DNA of 28,717 nucleotides from Ophiothrix spiculata (GCA_000969725.1 JXSR01S003084.1), one strand, 5' to 3'. Positions 1 through 11,194 are shown, numbered from the stretch's first letter. Made by a program: numbers and translations. The notes: generated by a model from the letters alone, not told the origin.

Positions 1-182
1 GATTTAATTTGGAAGATGATCTGAGATTACGAGATGGCCTATATTCCTGTATGAGTTCTTGTAAATAATCTGGTGCTAAAACCGTGAAGACATTTATAAG
101 TGATGATAAGAATTTTGTACATAATGCGATATTTTACTGGTAGCCAATGCAATTTATGTAGGATAGGTGTAATATGTTCATA

Positions 183-584
183 CATCCTGGCATTAACCAT
201 GGCTGGTTAAGTAGAAATTGTGCCAAGGTCAGTATTGAGAATCGCTGTCTTGCATCTGTAGTGAGTAGCCCTGATTAATGATGTAGCATCTAACAAGCTG
301 GTATTCTTGGAAAAGGATGTATTCAAAATTGTGTGATAAATTTGGTGGTTTTTTTTTTAGGAATAATCATGATATTGCAGAGGTTGTATGCTATTACTAA
401 TGACAGTGACTTGTGTCACATCCTGGCATTAGCCATAGCTGGTTAAGTAGAAATTGTGCCAAGGTCAGTATTGAGAATCGCTGTCTTGCATCTGTAGTGA
501 GTAGCCCTGATTAGTGTTGTTACATCTTACAAGCTGGTATCCAGATGAATTCTTGGAAAACAATATTTATCAAAATTGCGTGAA
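183..584 (+). repeat. Direct duplication, two copies offset by 236 bp
   Basis: A segment beginning CATCCTGGCATTA occurs at 183 and again at 419. About 130 bases, running through GGTTAAGTAGAAATTGTG and GAATCGCTGTCTTGCATC, match with only a few differences. After that the second copy carries about 11 extra bases before a shared TTCTTGGAAAA, then similarity fades. Both copies have stops in all forward frames, so this is non-coding. Spacer sequence (about 343-414) separates the copies, so it looks like an old local tandem duplication rather than a microsatellite. No terminal inverted repeats are visible. Confidence 0.9.
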
Positions 585-2309
585 AAATCAGATTTATTAT
601 TTCCTTTTGCAAGAAAATCTTCGATTTTTATTATTTGGATTATACTTACACATACAGTAAATTGTGTAATGTAATGAAATTTATTTTAAAAATCACAAAT
701 AAGGGCAGATATTTTACAGCTTAGGGACACTGTTTTCTGTGCATCGTTTGTTTGCAAAACATCCTCTACCGTAAAAGACCCAGACATAGGTATAAATTCA
801 AAGCTATGAAATTACAGTAATCAATTTTACTCCGAACATTTATATTATAATTTTGATGCAGTAATTTTACACCCTGCAGATGAAAAAGATATTCAATTTT
901 AGTAGATACCTAAAACCATCCTTATAAAATACATTGAACCCTGTAAATAATATTTAAGTTGCTTGATGATTATCTTCAGTAGATAGCAACAGGGCTGTGA
1001 TGGTAAATAGCAACAAATCTATTAACCATTTGCAGTGAATAAAAATATTGTGAAGGAAACTAATTCCTTAGTTACGAATTTCATCTTCATTAATGCACAT
1101 ATTCATGAAGATAATCCCAAGTGTCCCTGTTTGACCTATTTTGCGTAGAAGTATTTCACAGCTAAACTGTGTACCTGTATATGTGCGTATTAGTCACCAA
1201 GATCAGTATGAATTGCTATAAACTGCATATATGCAGGATTTTAATAAAATGAGTGTATGCTGCAACATTTTTCTAACTTTCTGCTTTCATGAATAGTTAC
1301 TGTGCCCTTTTATTAAAAAGTTATGATTTTTATAATAATTTATTGATTTTTTTTTCTGATAAATTTCTCATGGAAAAAGAAAAAAGTAAGTTTTTATTAC
1401 AAACATTAAACCATGTTATGAGTCATTTCCTGTCAAATTAGAAATTCTTAATTTAATTTTAATAATGAATTCAAAATCTGCTGAAAATTTGTATTCACAG
1501 TTTCATGTAAGGTAATTAAAACAAAAAGTAGAATATTGCGTTGTAATTTCGGTTAGAAATTGACATTATAAATATTGTGAATATCAACTTCATCTTAACT
1601 AGGCTACATTTTTAATTTGTTCATGAAATGGCTCATTTGTTATTTCAAAATATGCTCTGACATTAAAGAGCATTATGTTTGTTTAGTATGTGCCACAGGC
1701 AGCTTGGTATTTGGGAAGTCTGGTTTAATTCTGATGTCACAATGCCGGCAACATCAACTCACGGCGATGATGGTATAAGAAATAGACACCGTGTTATTTG
1801 AGGAAAGTGCATTAAACTGGTAATATTTCATGATTGCATAGTTGAACTACATGTAAAGTACTGTGTCTCAATTTTGGTTTTGGCTGGTATTACATTACAT
1901 ATTGTTCATCAGAAATGTACATGAAGATGCTAGATATTTTTAAGTTGGAAAGAATTTGATATGGCATAATCTGAAAAGGTGAAGTGGTTTTTTGAACATA
2001 TAAATTGATTATACTTTACGATATTAAAATCATCCTTTCTAATTTGGTGTCAACTGTAAATGTTTATTTTGCCTCGTAAATTGAAGTGTTACATATTAGG
2101 AACATCCAATTTGGTGACAGTTCTATGAAACTGATCATTCTTTAATCCTGACGGATAAGTACATCATGATTGAGGTACAATGTGACTTTATGCAGCAACT
2201 ACAGAGGCTATCACTACCCTAATGATATGATTAAAAACCATTGTACTCTATATGAAACTCTAATTAGATCCATGGCTTAAACCAGCAAATAGTTGGTGAA
2301 ACAGGTGCC
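585..2309. other. AT-rich unique DNA, no gene seen
   Basis: I find no long frame, tRNA, terminal inverted repeat or tandem array here. There are only short A and T runs. A short piece with more CpG lies around 1735-1795, but it has no recognisable protein on either strand. Confidence 0.6.
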
Positions 2310-2567
2310 TATCAATAACTTGTCTGAGACGGATACTCTGGTACTGTACGGAGACCGGGTGGTGTCCATGAGCCATAGATACACCGGAGACATGCCACAA
2401 GAATGTAATTCTGAGTTAAAACTTGTGGCTTGTATATGATGTCTTCAGTTATGGTCACATAACCACCGGTCGCTGACCAGTGACTGACTGGGCATCGCAA
2501 GCATTCACCGGTGTCATACCGATGTCACACCGGCTCTGCGGCTTCCTTCGGCAGGCCTTCATTTTTA
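2310..2567. other. Locally GC-richer segment of unknown origin
   Basis: Base composition rises sharply compared with both flanks, with many CCGG and ACCGG words (ACCGGGTGG, CACCGGAGAC, CCACCGGTCGC, CACCGGTGTCATACCGATG). A 62-codon frame on the minus strand covers 2312-2500, but I recognise no protein in it and see no splice context. It could be a decayed transposon or an exon fragment. The repeated CACCGG words suggest degenerate internal repeats. Confidence 0.35.
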
Positions 2568-2639
2568 AGGCGAGCTAGAGCGATTGCTCTCCTATGCTCG
2601 CCTAAACAGTCTCTTAGGAGAGCAATATTTAGCTCACCT
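2568..2639. repeat. 72-bp stem-loop
   Basis: The left arm 2568-2593 (AGGCGAGCTA... ATTGCTCTCCT) pairs with the right arm 2616-2639 (AGGAGAGCAAT... TAGCTCACCT). The inner 11 pairs are perfect (ATTGCTCTCCT with AGGAGAGCAAT) and the outer part has a few mismatches. The loop is about 22 nt. It could be a worn fold-back element or a hairpin RNA. No flanking duplication was seen. Confidence 0.75.
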
Positions 2640-3221
2640 CAAACTGCTAAAATCAGCTAATATCTAATGGTATGACCATTATCACTCTCCTGACAACTCT
2701 CCTTGAACCTTTCAGGACAGTTATTTATAGCTCTTCAGCATTTTTCAAAAATGAAACCCTGCTTCGGCTTATGTGACCATATCATTAGGTAGCTAATGGA
2801 TGGATTCAAATTCTCTGTAACCTCTTATCTAAATTTAAATACTCCTTCAAGCTTGGCTATCTCCTGTAGATAGCATGATTTATTGCTAAATCTGGGATGT
2901 GTCAATATGGGGTTAACATAATATTTGCATTATGAAAGATGAGGAAAATTTTGATTTTTGAAATCGCATACCATTTATAACCCTTATCATCGTGCAATTA
3001 CCGTAAACAGTTTCAGGTTTATAACTCTGTACCTGTCAAAAACTGCTTGCATTAATCTTGAGACATGACATGGAATCGAGCCAAATAAATTGTGCGTTGG
3101 GAATGGTTGATATGCTTATTACATCGTGCATCATATAAATAGTCACGTTATTTGCATCTATGAGGAGACACCTTGCTAGTCTAGTAACATGTTAATTTAA
3201 TAATGTCACTATTTAATGGGA
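2640..3221. other. AT-rich unique DNA, no gene seen
   Basis: Nothing recognisable as coding or structural RNA. There is one small 7-bp stem, TAATGGT/ACCATTA, near 2667-2683. Confidence 0.55.
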
Positions 3222-3333
3222 TAGTAATCCAATATTAACCTGTTTGTTGGTCGCTGTGTACAAGCCTTATCTGCTCTCATTGAATCAGGCTTGTGTTTTA
3301 GAGCAATAATTAGTGGATTTTATTGGATTACTA
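3222..3333. repeat. 112-bp nested inverted repeat (fold-back)
   Basis: Perfect 13-bp outer arms TAGTAATCCAATA (3222-3234) and TATTGGATTACTA (3321-3333) enclose a second perfect 8-bp stem, ACAAGCCT and AGGCTTGT, near 3258-3292. The sequence between the two stems is only weakly complementary. The nested geometry suggests a decayed palindromic MITE. A hairpin-RNA precursor is the alternative. Confidence 0.7.
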
Positions 3334-4330
3334 GGAAGTATGAAATTTATAGCCTCATTAAGTAGTCGAGCAATGTAGGATGTTGATAAGACACTAGATG
3401 AGTTGTGCATACTTACTTTATTAAAAATTTAAAGGGTTTTACAACTAGATATTGTACCATGGTTTTAAATATTCCTAGCAACAATACTTCATGTTGCTCA
3501 TAATTGTACATTTAGTTGTATACTGGTGCCTGTAGTGACAGCCCATTTCCATTCAACTGATTTTATGGGACAATTTTTTTAAAATCTACAAATGAGTTGT
3601 TACTTCCAAAATCCCTGTTTCCAGTGCTGTACCCCATGCATGTTAAACCTTGTTCTAAAAATACCATATGCACCAACATCATTGGCGAAATATATGGTAA
3701 CTAGCCAAGTTGGAAAACCCCTTTTTACATCAGTATAAGGTGATTCTACAACCACCTTGCAATGATTTTAAAGCACATTGTAAATGGACCTTAGCCACAT
3801 ATTATATTGGATATGGTTAACCGTCATGCTGTCAAATAGCAGAGCACGAAGGAAGGATAACATTACGACATATTGATTTCAGGTCTAGCATGGTGAAATA
3901 TTGTGTATTCAAGTTGACTGAGTATCGGAGAATGGATGATCATGTTGTGTGTTCAGGAAATTGTACCTCACATCACAATGACATTTCTGTGAACACGTTC
4001 ATGGGGAGAATTTTGTAGACAAATGCAACATGTTATTGCAATATTCAAGTACAGACTGGTGATATTTTCTATCACAGTGTGATAATATTCTAAATATTTA
4101 TTCATTCTGATTATTCACATGATTAATATGTTTGGATTTCTGTCTTAATTCCCATTTTAATATTTCTAGTTTCCTGTAACACACTGGATTTTACCTCAAC
4201 CTGAACTTATTGGGACTTAAAATGATGAACGAAAGTGGTACATTTTGATTCATGCCAAATGTTTCCGTCACACCAGGTTAAGTCTAAGATTCTCTTACAA
4301 GAATTGATTATATGAGCTGGGTGTATTGCA
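3334..4330. other. AT-rich unique DNA, no gene seen
   Basis: No frame, RNA gene or repeat that I can support on either strand. Confidence 0.55.
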
Positions 4331-4588
4331 TTAACCCTAACACTTTTGATCACTTCTTCGTTTAAGAACTATCTCCTGAATTTGAAAGTCAAAAATCACT
4401 TCACCTGGATTCGAACCCGGAACCTCTCGCTTCCCAATCCGATTATTATTATGTCAAACTATTGAGCAGGTGCTGCCATGGCAGCGATTTCGTGGTCATA
4501 GCTAACTCGGGTCTATGACGTATCTGGACTTTTTTAACTTTGTGGAACGGTGTTGTGATGTTGTGAAATTCAGTGGGGTTAGGGTTAA
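4331..4588. mobile_element. piggyBac-like MITE (TTAA target, CCCTAAC termini)
   Basis: The element is bounded by TTAA at 4331-4334 and 4585-4588, and its ends read CCCTAAC at the left and GTTAGGG at the right, a perfect inverted pair. A TTAA duplication with CCC-starting termini is the hallmark of piggyBac-type transposition. With about 250 bp of interior and no transposase frame, this is a non-autonomous copy. The interior carries a tRNA-like 3' half on the minus strand (4402-4440), which is unusual for a DNA-transposon derivative. The termini look telomere-like, but only one repeat is present at each end. Confidence 0.7.
4402..4440 (-). other. tRNA-like 3' half (T-arm and B box)
   Basis: Read on the minus strand, the segment gives GATTGGGAAGCGAGAGG followed by CCGGGTTCGAATCCAGG. 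The second part contains a full pol III B box, GGTTCGAATCC, and a T-stem CCGGG/CCAGG with four of five pairs. The central TTGGGAAG and the following GCGAGAGG resemble the anticodon and variable region of a tRNA-Pro. A 5' half with matching acceptor and D-arm is not visible. CAGGTG at 4467-4472 would pair with CACCTG at 4402-4407, but that clashes with the T-stem. I read it as a tRNA-derived (SINE-type) relic, not a working tRNA. Confidence 0.5.
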
Positions 4589-7440
4589 AATGTATACAGC
4601 ATTTTAAAACCAAGTTTGAGTAGGTTTTTAAATACCATACCTGAAAGTAAGAGGTTGATCACAATCCAGTCATTCATTCACCAAGTTGGTTGAAGTTCAT
4701 TGAAATCAATTTTTTACTAATTCTAGTACAAAGAAAGGCTTTTAAATGTAAACCTCAGTGTATCTGATAGTAGTGAAATACATGCGTTGTGGAATGATAA
4801 ATGTGTCCATGAGGTGCAGCTGACTGTTATAGGTTCTTGACCACTAAATAGACCATCTAGACTTCTAATCCACTACTCAACATAATATCTTCATTGCGCC
4901 TTGCTCTGTGCCAATTGTTAATCACATCATCTATTTGGTTGTTGTTTTCAGGTTGCGACATGTAGGGTGATACACAGAGAGCCGGTGTTAAATGGCCAGC
5001 GTTCACTATGAGTGCAAGCACACAGTCTACAAGGGTGAGTGAGTTAATAGGCAACAGGCGCATAAGTTGATTGAGTATTTCTGGATTTCAGTTTGTATTA
5101 TAATAGCATTCTAAAAATGTGGCCTCATTTTCAAATGCAAGCTTTTAAAAACTGTTTTAGATGTTCTTTGACCAATGCAAGCCAAACAAGAACTATATTA
5201 TATTCTTCATCTGTTAAATTCCTACACAGGATCAGAAATTCGAGAAGAATCCAAGAATCCATTCCATCAAAGATGTTTCCTAATCTTTGAAAACTTAAAA
5301 GATTTAGACTAAATCTATCTAGTTTCTCATAAGCATTGTTAATTGACACACAAGTAAAATGCAAAGGGATTCTAAAGATATATGGATCTCTTTGCAAACT
5401 TCTGACCCGTTACATGATGACTTGCGGAAGTATAATCACCATTCCCTTAGAAGGACTGAAGATTTTGAGGTATATTTTTGGACTTCACAATCTTCATATT
5501 AATCTGCTCGATATCGTCCATCTTTATTATGATGATAAATTTGTTATCTTGTCATTTTAGTTGCATCAGAATCTTAAAGCAAACAATTCAATCCACATAA
5601 TATATGATAGGCAAATGGGTGCTTTCAGAATCAATATTATCACAAGTAACCCTTACAGCAAAACAGAAGAATGTGATACAGATACCTTAAAACTAGCTGT
5701 AAATTTGATTACATTCAGAATGTCTTTCACTTTTTGCATGTTTCACAATAAAATAAATTTGTAATGGAGTTGAAAAATACAGATCTTATCGAGGCTTAAC
5801 TTCTCTTTTAAACAAAATGAACAAGCCAATACATGATTTGTTGCTTAGTACCTTATGGGCAGGCCTCTATCTTGTAGCATTGTGGATGACTATTGATATA
5901 TCTGTCTGATAGCCTCGTAAATTTACATCTTGCACGACGTATTTTTAGAATGATATATTCGGACTGTTCCAATTTGGCTTCCCATGTAAACCAAAGATGT
6001 ATAGCATATAGATACAAAATCATTAAAGAGTGACATTTTAGAATGAAGAAATTTATCTATACTTTAGTTGTTTTCCCCACAATTTTATGTCATCATTGTA
6101 GAAAGTATTCATTTAGATTATACAATCAAAACTGGGGAAGAGAATTTATCATGAAATGTATCATGTATCAGGTGGTTTCATGTTTGGAAGGTATTTATGT
6201 AACATTTAAAAAGTAAAATTACAGTTTTCAAAACATATTTAGACAACATATTTTAGAACATTCAAACTCGGTAGAAATTCACCTGCAGCAGTACATCAAT
6301 GTGTGTGTTATTGAAATAATAAAATATATGGTTTCAAACCTATCAAACCACCAGCTGTAAAAATTTGAAGACTCATGAAAGCTCAGACAAGCAGTAGTCT
6401 CTGGAGGAATCGAGCATTTGCCTTATATTTGATTTAGCAGCTCTGGCTAGATCAACTTTCAAGAGACATTTTGCTAGGGAAATCTTTACTTTCTAGGTTT
6501 AATACGTACTTGCTATGGCACAATTTATTGTATATGAGGCATTGTCAATGTTATTTGATTTCAGATATTGAAATGCGGGGGTTTGGGCATGAGGATTTTA
6601 ATAAATATATAAGTTGAGGTTTAGCTCTGAAAAGTTCAACATTCTTTAGAAGATTATTTTAAAAGGATGGTGTGATCCTCAGAAAATCGAATGTAATTTT
6701 AGATTTTATGCTTCTACAATTATGTTAATTGGTTAGATATGCAAGATAAGCTTTAAAATCTTTGAACATTTCTTTAGCAAATTGGAGTTTACATAGTAAA
6801 GGTCCATTATTTAGACATTGAATAAATCTTTGACCTGATATTGAAAAAAATTATATTTCCATGTTTCTCCTCTTGAATGCTAGAAGCTCAAATAGAAATT
6901 TTAGTTCTAGTTTATGTCCCGCCAAGATTGTAATGATTAAGCCTTAGTTATGATCAAGATCGATACACATAGTCATGATTTCCAAAATATAATTTTTATA
7001 GATTTATGATACATGTTTCTGAATGCACGTTTATGCATGGATATTTTCACTGATTTCTTATCTCTGTTTTGATCAGTTACTTTTTGTTCACCTTGTTATC
7101 ATTTACTTTGATTTTCTGTTATACTTTTTCCCCTCTAGATGTGATCACTGTATACCTATTCCACTGATAAGCACCTGTACGATTCCACATCCAGTTTGGT
7201 GAAGGTTGCCTGCCTGAATACATCACTGTTGGTGTTGCCTGCATGAGTGTTCCTTGCATGAATGGTCTTGTGATTTACATGTAAATATTTGTTTTTATGT
7301 ATACATTTATTAAGGTTGTGATTCATCCAGGTAGTAAAATCTTTAAAATAGTGCATTTTACGCTTTTGATGAGTGGCAATGTTTAATGTTCTCTCCTCCC
7401 GTGACAGGGTCTTATCCTTGAATCATCTAGGGATCTTCTT
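4589..7440. other. Long AT-rich stretch, no gene supported
   Basis: Several frames of 60-90 codons occur (for example 5093-5290 plus, 5131-5397 minus, 5336-5764 plus). They overlap each other on opposite strands, have low-complexity composition and match no family I know, so I treat them as chance. A polypyrimidine-AG acceptor-like site, CTTTTTCCCCTCTAG, ends near 7139, but the frame behind it is only about 20 codons. Confidence 0.5.
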
Positions 7441-7678
7441 AATTACTTATGTATAGGTACGTCCCTGGAAGTATGTGATGCACACCCCTACCTCAATGTA
7501 AAGAAGACTCTACCATTTTTACATAAATTGCCTCCTTGGCTCCATGTTCAAACCATCTAGATTCCTTGTCCAAAACTACCACATTCTTATTTTCAAAAGT
7601 GTAGTTGGAGCTGTAAAGATGAGTATCAACTGCTGAATCACCACACCCAGAGGAGCTAAGTCTGTGGTGCTGGTACAT
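7441..7678 (-). pseudogene. Decayed C-terminus of a GIY-YIG retroelement protein (Penelope-like)
   Basis: The minus-strand frame 7678-7493 encodes LDKESRWFEHGAKEAIYVK at residues 36-54. Before it come HHRLSSSGCGDSAVDTHL and a TFENKNV segment. From memory, this order (a HRR-SSG-DSAV-HL block, then LD-E-RWFERG-KEAIYVK, then SLNRGGG) marks the C-terminal GIY-YIG nuclease region of reverse-transcriptase retroelements found in fish and invertebrates, most likely Penelope-like. The frame meets TGA right after SSLH, where the family has arginine of SLNRGGG. Translation past that stop gives GRGVHHILPGTY, which still fits the family. No reverse transcriptase domain lies upstream on this strand, so this is a short, inactivated fragment. 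The subfamily is uncertain. Confidence 0.75.
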
Positions 7679-8125
7679 ATGCTTTGCTTTGTTTTATCTC
7701 ACCTATATAAAGATGATTCCAGATGATTGAACAATTCGGCCCAGTCACGGTTCGATGATCAACTGCCGATCAACAACAAGTTGGTCTGAGAATTGAATAA
7801 AAGCGAACCAGTGCGTGATTAACAAACCTGTTATTAAAGTGTGCGTTCAATGTACTGAAAATTGCATGCGCAAAAAGGGTACATACAAATGTCGTGAATT
7901 CGTTATCCTGCAAGAGTGAGCGACTGCTTTTAGGAAACACCTTAAAAATATTGATGTATAGGGAGTGTACATCACTGCCTGCAAATGCATGTTTTAGTTG
8001 TGCACTGTTATTGCATGCTTGGACATTTTGTGTTTAGACACACAAAATGACATGTCATAATTTTATGCATTTGTAGTCCATTATAGCAGACTTTAATGCA
8101 GGGGTGAAAAAAAGTTTTTTTCTTT
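7679..8125. other. Unique DNA beside the retroelement fragment
   Basis: This may hold more decayed retroelement sequence (upstream on the minus strand), but no frame continues from the fragment at 7678. No RNA gene or repeat was seen. Confidence 0.4.
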
Positions 8126-8400
8126 AGGGGGCTACTTTTTCCAGCAAATAAAAATCTCCCATTGACTTTCATCACAGGGAGCTCTTTTGAGCTACTAGGG
8201 GGCTACTTTTTTACTTGGAATATTGTTGCTTTTTATGAGCAACATTTTACACAGTTAAACTTCATCTACTTAAGTTTTTTATTTCTTAAGAGGGCGATTG
8301 GTGTGCCTTTGTAATATTTTTTCGCCCTTATCCACCTTTGCAAGGGGGCTTTTTAAAAAATAAAAATAGGGGGCGATTTGCCCTCTGCCCTCTTGTATTT
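8126..8400. repeat. GGGGGC-rich repeat block
   Basis: AGGGGGCTACTTTTT occurs at 8126 and again at 8197. Related words follow: GGGAGCTC, CAAGGGGGCTTTTT and ATAGGGGGCGATTTGCCC, along with inverted GCCC-containing partners. The 8.1-8.4 kb stretch therefore looks like a worn interspersed repeat made of short G-run motifs separated by T and A runs. No termini could be set. Confidence 0.45.
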
Positions 8401-8518
8401 TGACGCCTGCTTTAATTCCTGACTGCAGTGTAAGACTAGTTATTTTCACTGTCTTTGCAAGTTCTTCCACTATGAAACGCTGCTTTTTCTTCTCCACAAT
8501 ATACTTGGCTAATTCTCT
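8279..8518 (-). pseudogene. Coding-like fragment of unknown family
   Basis: The minus strand stays open for 80 codons from 8518 to 8279 after a TAA at 8519-8521. The first half (residues about 1-38) reads RELAKYIVEKKKQRF, then IVEELAKTVKITSLTLQSGIK. It is charged and amphipathic and has a natural amino-acid mix, unlike the low-complexity chance frames elsewhere. The second half (GVKIQEGRGQIAPYF, then KVDKGEKILQRHTNRP) runs through the G-run repeat block, so it is more likely chance. There is no ATG at the front. An AG precedes the frame, but I see no good donor at the point where the character changes. I do not recognise the protein. It could be a decayed exon, a processed fragment or a coincidence. 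Confidence 0.25.
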
Positions 8519-8689
8519 TTACAACATGCACTGTATACTCATACCTAATTTTGTGAAAAGATGTGAAAGTTTGCATGAATAGCTCTTGTTTTCCATTTTC
8601 AGTTGGCTATTAGTACAAATTTGTTTAGAAATTAAATCCAAATCCTTGCAAAAATGTATGCTGGCAGCTATTTGCAAAATAGCTCAATA

Positions 8690-9174
8690 TTAAAGGGGCA
8701 TTGGACAAAAAAAATAAATTTTAGTTGAGTATGATTTACACTTCATATGTTGGAAAATAACAATTAGTTACCAGATTTTGGGAAAATTTTGATCAAAACC
8801 TACAGAAAAGTCTAAAATTTGAATTTTATTTTGTTTGTTGATCTTGGGTATGAGGCTATTCTGTATTTATTGATGCTATAAATCAAGAAAGAGACCAAAA
8901 TTTATTTGTATAAATTGTAAAATATTCACATCATAGATTGCATTAAATCACCTGAAAAGGCCAATTTTAAAAATTCAACTATAGAGGGCAGTATTTATCA
9001 TTGTCGACAACAATAAGTGAAAATAAAAGAAATCTAAATATTTTGATAAATTGGGTTTGAATTTGACAATGAAACTTTGCATGCTGTCATTATTACCGCT
9101 AATACTTCAAATTATGCAAAAATCTCAAAATGCTTGGGGAAAAGTTTGAGGATGATGCTCCAATGCCCCTTTAA
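8690..9174. mobile_element. MITE with TTAA (or TA) flanks
   Basis: TTAA at 8690-8693 and 9171-9174 brackets a 12-bp perfect inverted repeat, AGGGGCATTGGA at the left and TCCAATGCCCCT at the right. The interior of about 460 bp is AT-rich with no transposase. The flank can be read either as a TTAA duplication or as TA with termini AAGGGGCATTGGA, since the sequence is ambiguous. A 109-codon frame at 9077-9406 crosses the right boundary, which argues against it being a gene. Confidence 0.75.
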
Positions 9175-9691
9175 ATATATTTACAGTATAAAGAGCTCTA
9201 TTTGCAGCTATCTATTTTTATGCTTGTCATGCATGTGTTTGTGTGAAAACTCATTTTGTTTCCATTTTGATTTCATCTTGAAGGTCTATAATCCAAACTT
9301 TCATGGATTAGCATGCAACCCTTACCAATACCTTAATTGGGTGATCAAACAAGCCAAGGATTCATTGTCACTTACTATAGACTGTAGATTATTAAAAAAA
9401 TATTGACTGAGATGAGGGGCATGGTTGGAATTACAGATCCAAGATTATCTTGACAATCCTGTGCCTGAAGCTTATCTGAGCATGTATGAGCATATATGAG
9501 AGGTGCTCAATAAGTTTGGGGCCTAAATTAGAAGGAGATTAGCTGCACATTTGTTTTATTAATTTTCCATGTAGTTCAACTTGATTGATGAATATATACG
9601 AAAAGTGTCAAGTAAATATTTTCTATGTTCTTGAAAGTTAAAAGTTGCAGGTTAGTGGTTTCCAAAGTTTAGAATTAATTAAACTTGAATT
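9175..9691. other. AT-rich unique DNA, no gene seen
   Basis: The only mark is GAGGTGCTCAATAAG at about 9500, reminiscent of a mariner end, with no inverted partner downstream. Confidence 0.45.
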
Positions 9692-9866
9692 AGGTATTCA
9701 AACCTGCTACAGAGTTGTTCATCACAAATTAACAACAATGCATCCATGTGTCTGCCTGTGTTTTTATTGCGCTTAAAGCCACTCAAGCGTGATAAAAATA
9801 TGCCGACCCATCGGATGCAGAGTTGTTGATTTGCAATGAACAACTCTGTAGCCTGTTTGAATACCT
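9692..9866. repeat. 175-bp near-complete hairpin (fold-back element)
   Basis: The left arm 9692-9774 and right arm 9785-9866 are complementary over almost their whole length. The ends are AGGTATTCAAAC / GTTTGAATACCT. A long inner match follows (CTACAGAGTTGTTCAT with ATGAACAACTCTGTAG), then AACAACAATGCATCC against GGATGCAGAGTTGTT, then TGTTTTTATTGCGCTT against AAGCGTGATAAAAATAT. The apparent loop is about 10 nt (AAAGCCACTC). This could be a palindromic MITE or a long hairpin RNA. No clear target duplication adjoins it. A related piece, TTCATCACAAATCAACAAC, recurs near 10153. Confidence 0.9.
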
Positions 9867-11090
9867 TTCAACAACGAAAATCTTCCTGAAAACGTGTGAA
9901 TTAAATTCTAAATGTTTTCAATTTAACAGATACTCATCTTCATAAAATTATTTAGCAGAATTTGAAGCAAAATGTTTGTCGCTTTATCGTTTTTCAACTG
10001 TTCCCAAGCGCCAGTCCTTGCATGTACTTTTACATTATTAAAAGATCCTGATGCGCAATGAACAATGCACCGACTTACTTGTACTGCTTAAACGCACCTC
10101 CATATGTACGCTGTGCTGTGCCTGACGTGCTTATTTGAATATCAACTGTGGATTCATCACAAATCAACAACGGTGCGTTGTGGTATAAGAAAATACGATG
10201 AGTTGTTGAAAACAAAATTACCTATCATGAGGAAAGAGCTCCCACACCACCTCCCCTACCATGTTTGAAATCATCAGCCCAATGCATTTGATAATCTATG
10301 AAAGAACAGCAGCTACGAATACCTTCCCATCACCATTATCGACGAAATATTTACAGTGAACAAACCGAGAACCATTCCATTGGAAATACGTACTATCTGG
10401 CTACGATCGTCCATTGATAAACATACATAATTTGTTTGATAAGCCGAGATATTTTTTTCAAGATTTTTAACGTAGAGTCCATGAAAAACATATATGGTTC
10501 CCCGTTTAGTTGGCGCTTCTCCAGTTTACCCATACATTGCCTTACTAAAAAAATGAAATGATTGAGTACCACCAAAAATACTGAACTCATCGGCATATTA
10601 CTCTACGTACTTCAATATACAATTTGCATAGTCAGTAATTTTACGTAAACAAAATATAAACAAGACTAATGATGACGCTATTTGTTACGCATGCTCAGTA
10701 CCTATTAACCTGTTGTATTTCAATATAATAAATTTTGACCTCCTGAAAATCAACTGTCCCACGTAGTGTACTGGTTAGGCGAAGGGCCATTTCATTTTTT
10801 TCTCATAGTTACTTGCTTGTAAATTTATTCAAGTACCATAAATAACTATCATAATAAATACATTGATTGCATTGCCGTGTTAGTACATGTATGGTAGCCT
10901 ATCGTGACAAATATTCTCATGCCGGAAAAGATTTTCAACTAAATATCTCGTTTAATATCTTGTCACCTTGTCAATTAATCAAGAATTATATCATTATTTT
11001 ATTTCAATATAAATCTGTTATAATAATGGATATGAAAAATAGCGCAACAAATTCTTAGACTTTCTGAATAAAATCATCGTAAGTGCAGTC
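9867..11090. other. Unique DNA with a relic of the 9.7-kb hairpin family
   Basis: Near 10153-10171, TTCATCACAAATCAACAAC matches the arm of the hairpin at 9692-9866 with one mismatch, so a decayed family member probably lies at about 10130-10220. Elsewhere I see only chance frames, including 67 codons on the minus strand at 10393-10596 that match nothing known to me. CpG seems more frequent here than in the first 8 kb. Confidence 0.4.
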
Positions 11091-11194
11091 AGTACCAGTA
11101 GGAAAACACTGCGGAAAACACCCACCGGGCAGATCAGTTCAACATACACTGCACAGCATTTGACTGGGCTACTGGTGGGCAATCTTCACTACGC

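Noticed and set aside
4331..4588. Telomeric repeats (TTAACCCTAAC)
   Set aside because: Only one unit at each end, in inverted orientation, with TTAA flanks; this is a transposon end, not a telomere.
5093..5764. Overlapping frames of 65-90 codons on both strands
   Set aside because: Low-complexity AT-rich composition, mutual overlap and no recognisable motifs; expected by chance.
7115..7203. Terminal exon behind CTTTTTCCCCTCTAG
   Set aside because: The following frame is about 20 codons, with no known protein and no supporting upstream exon.
9499..9522. Possible mariner inverted end GAGGTGCTCAATAAG
   Set aside because: No inverted partner and no transposase remnant nearby; a single 15-mer is not enough.
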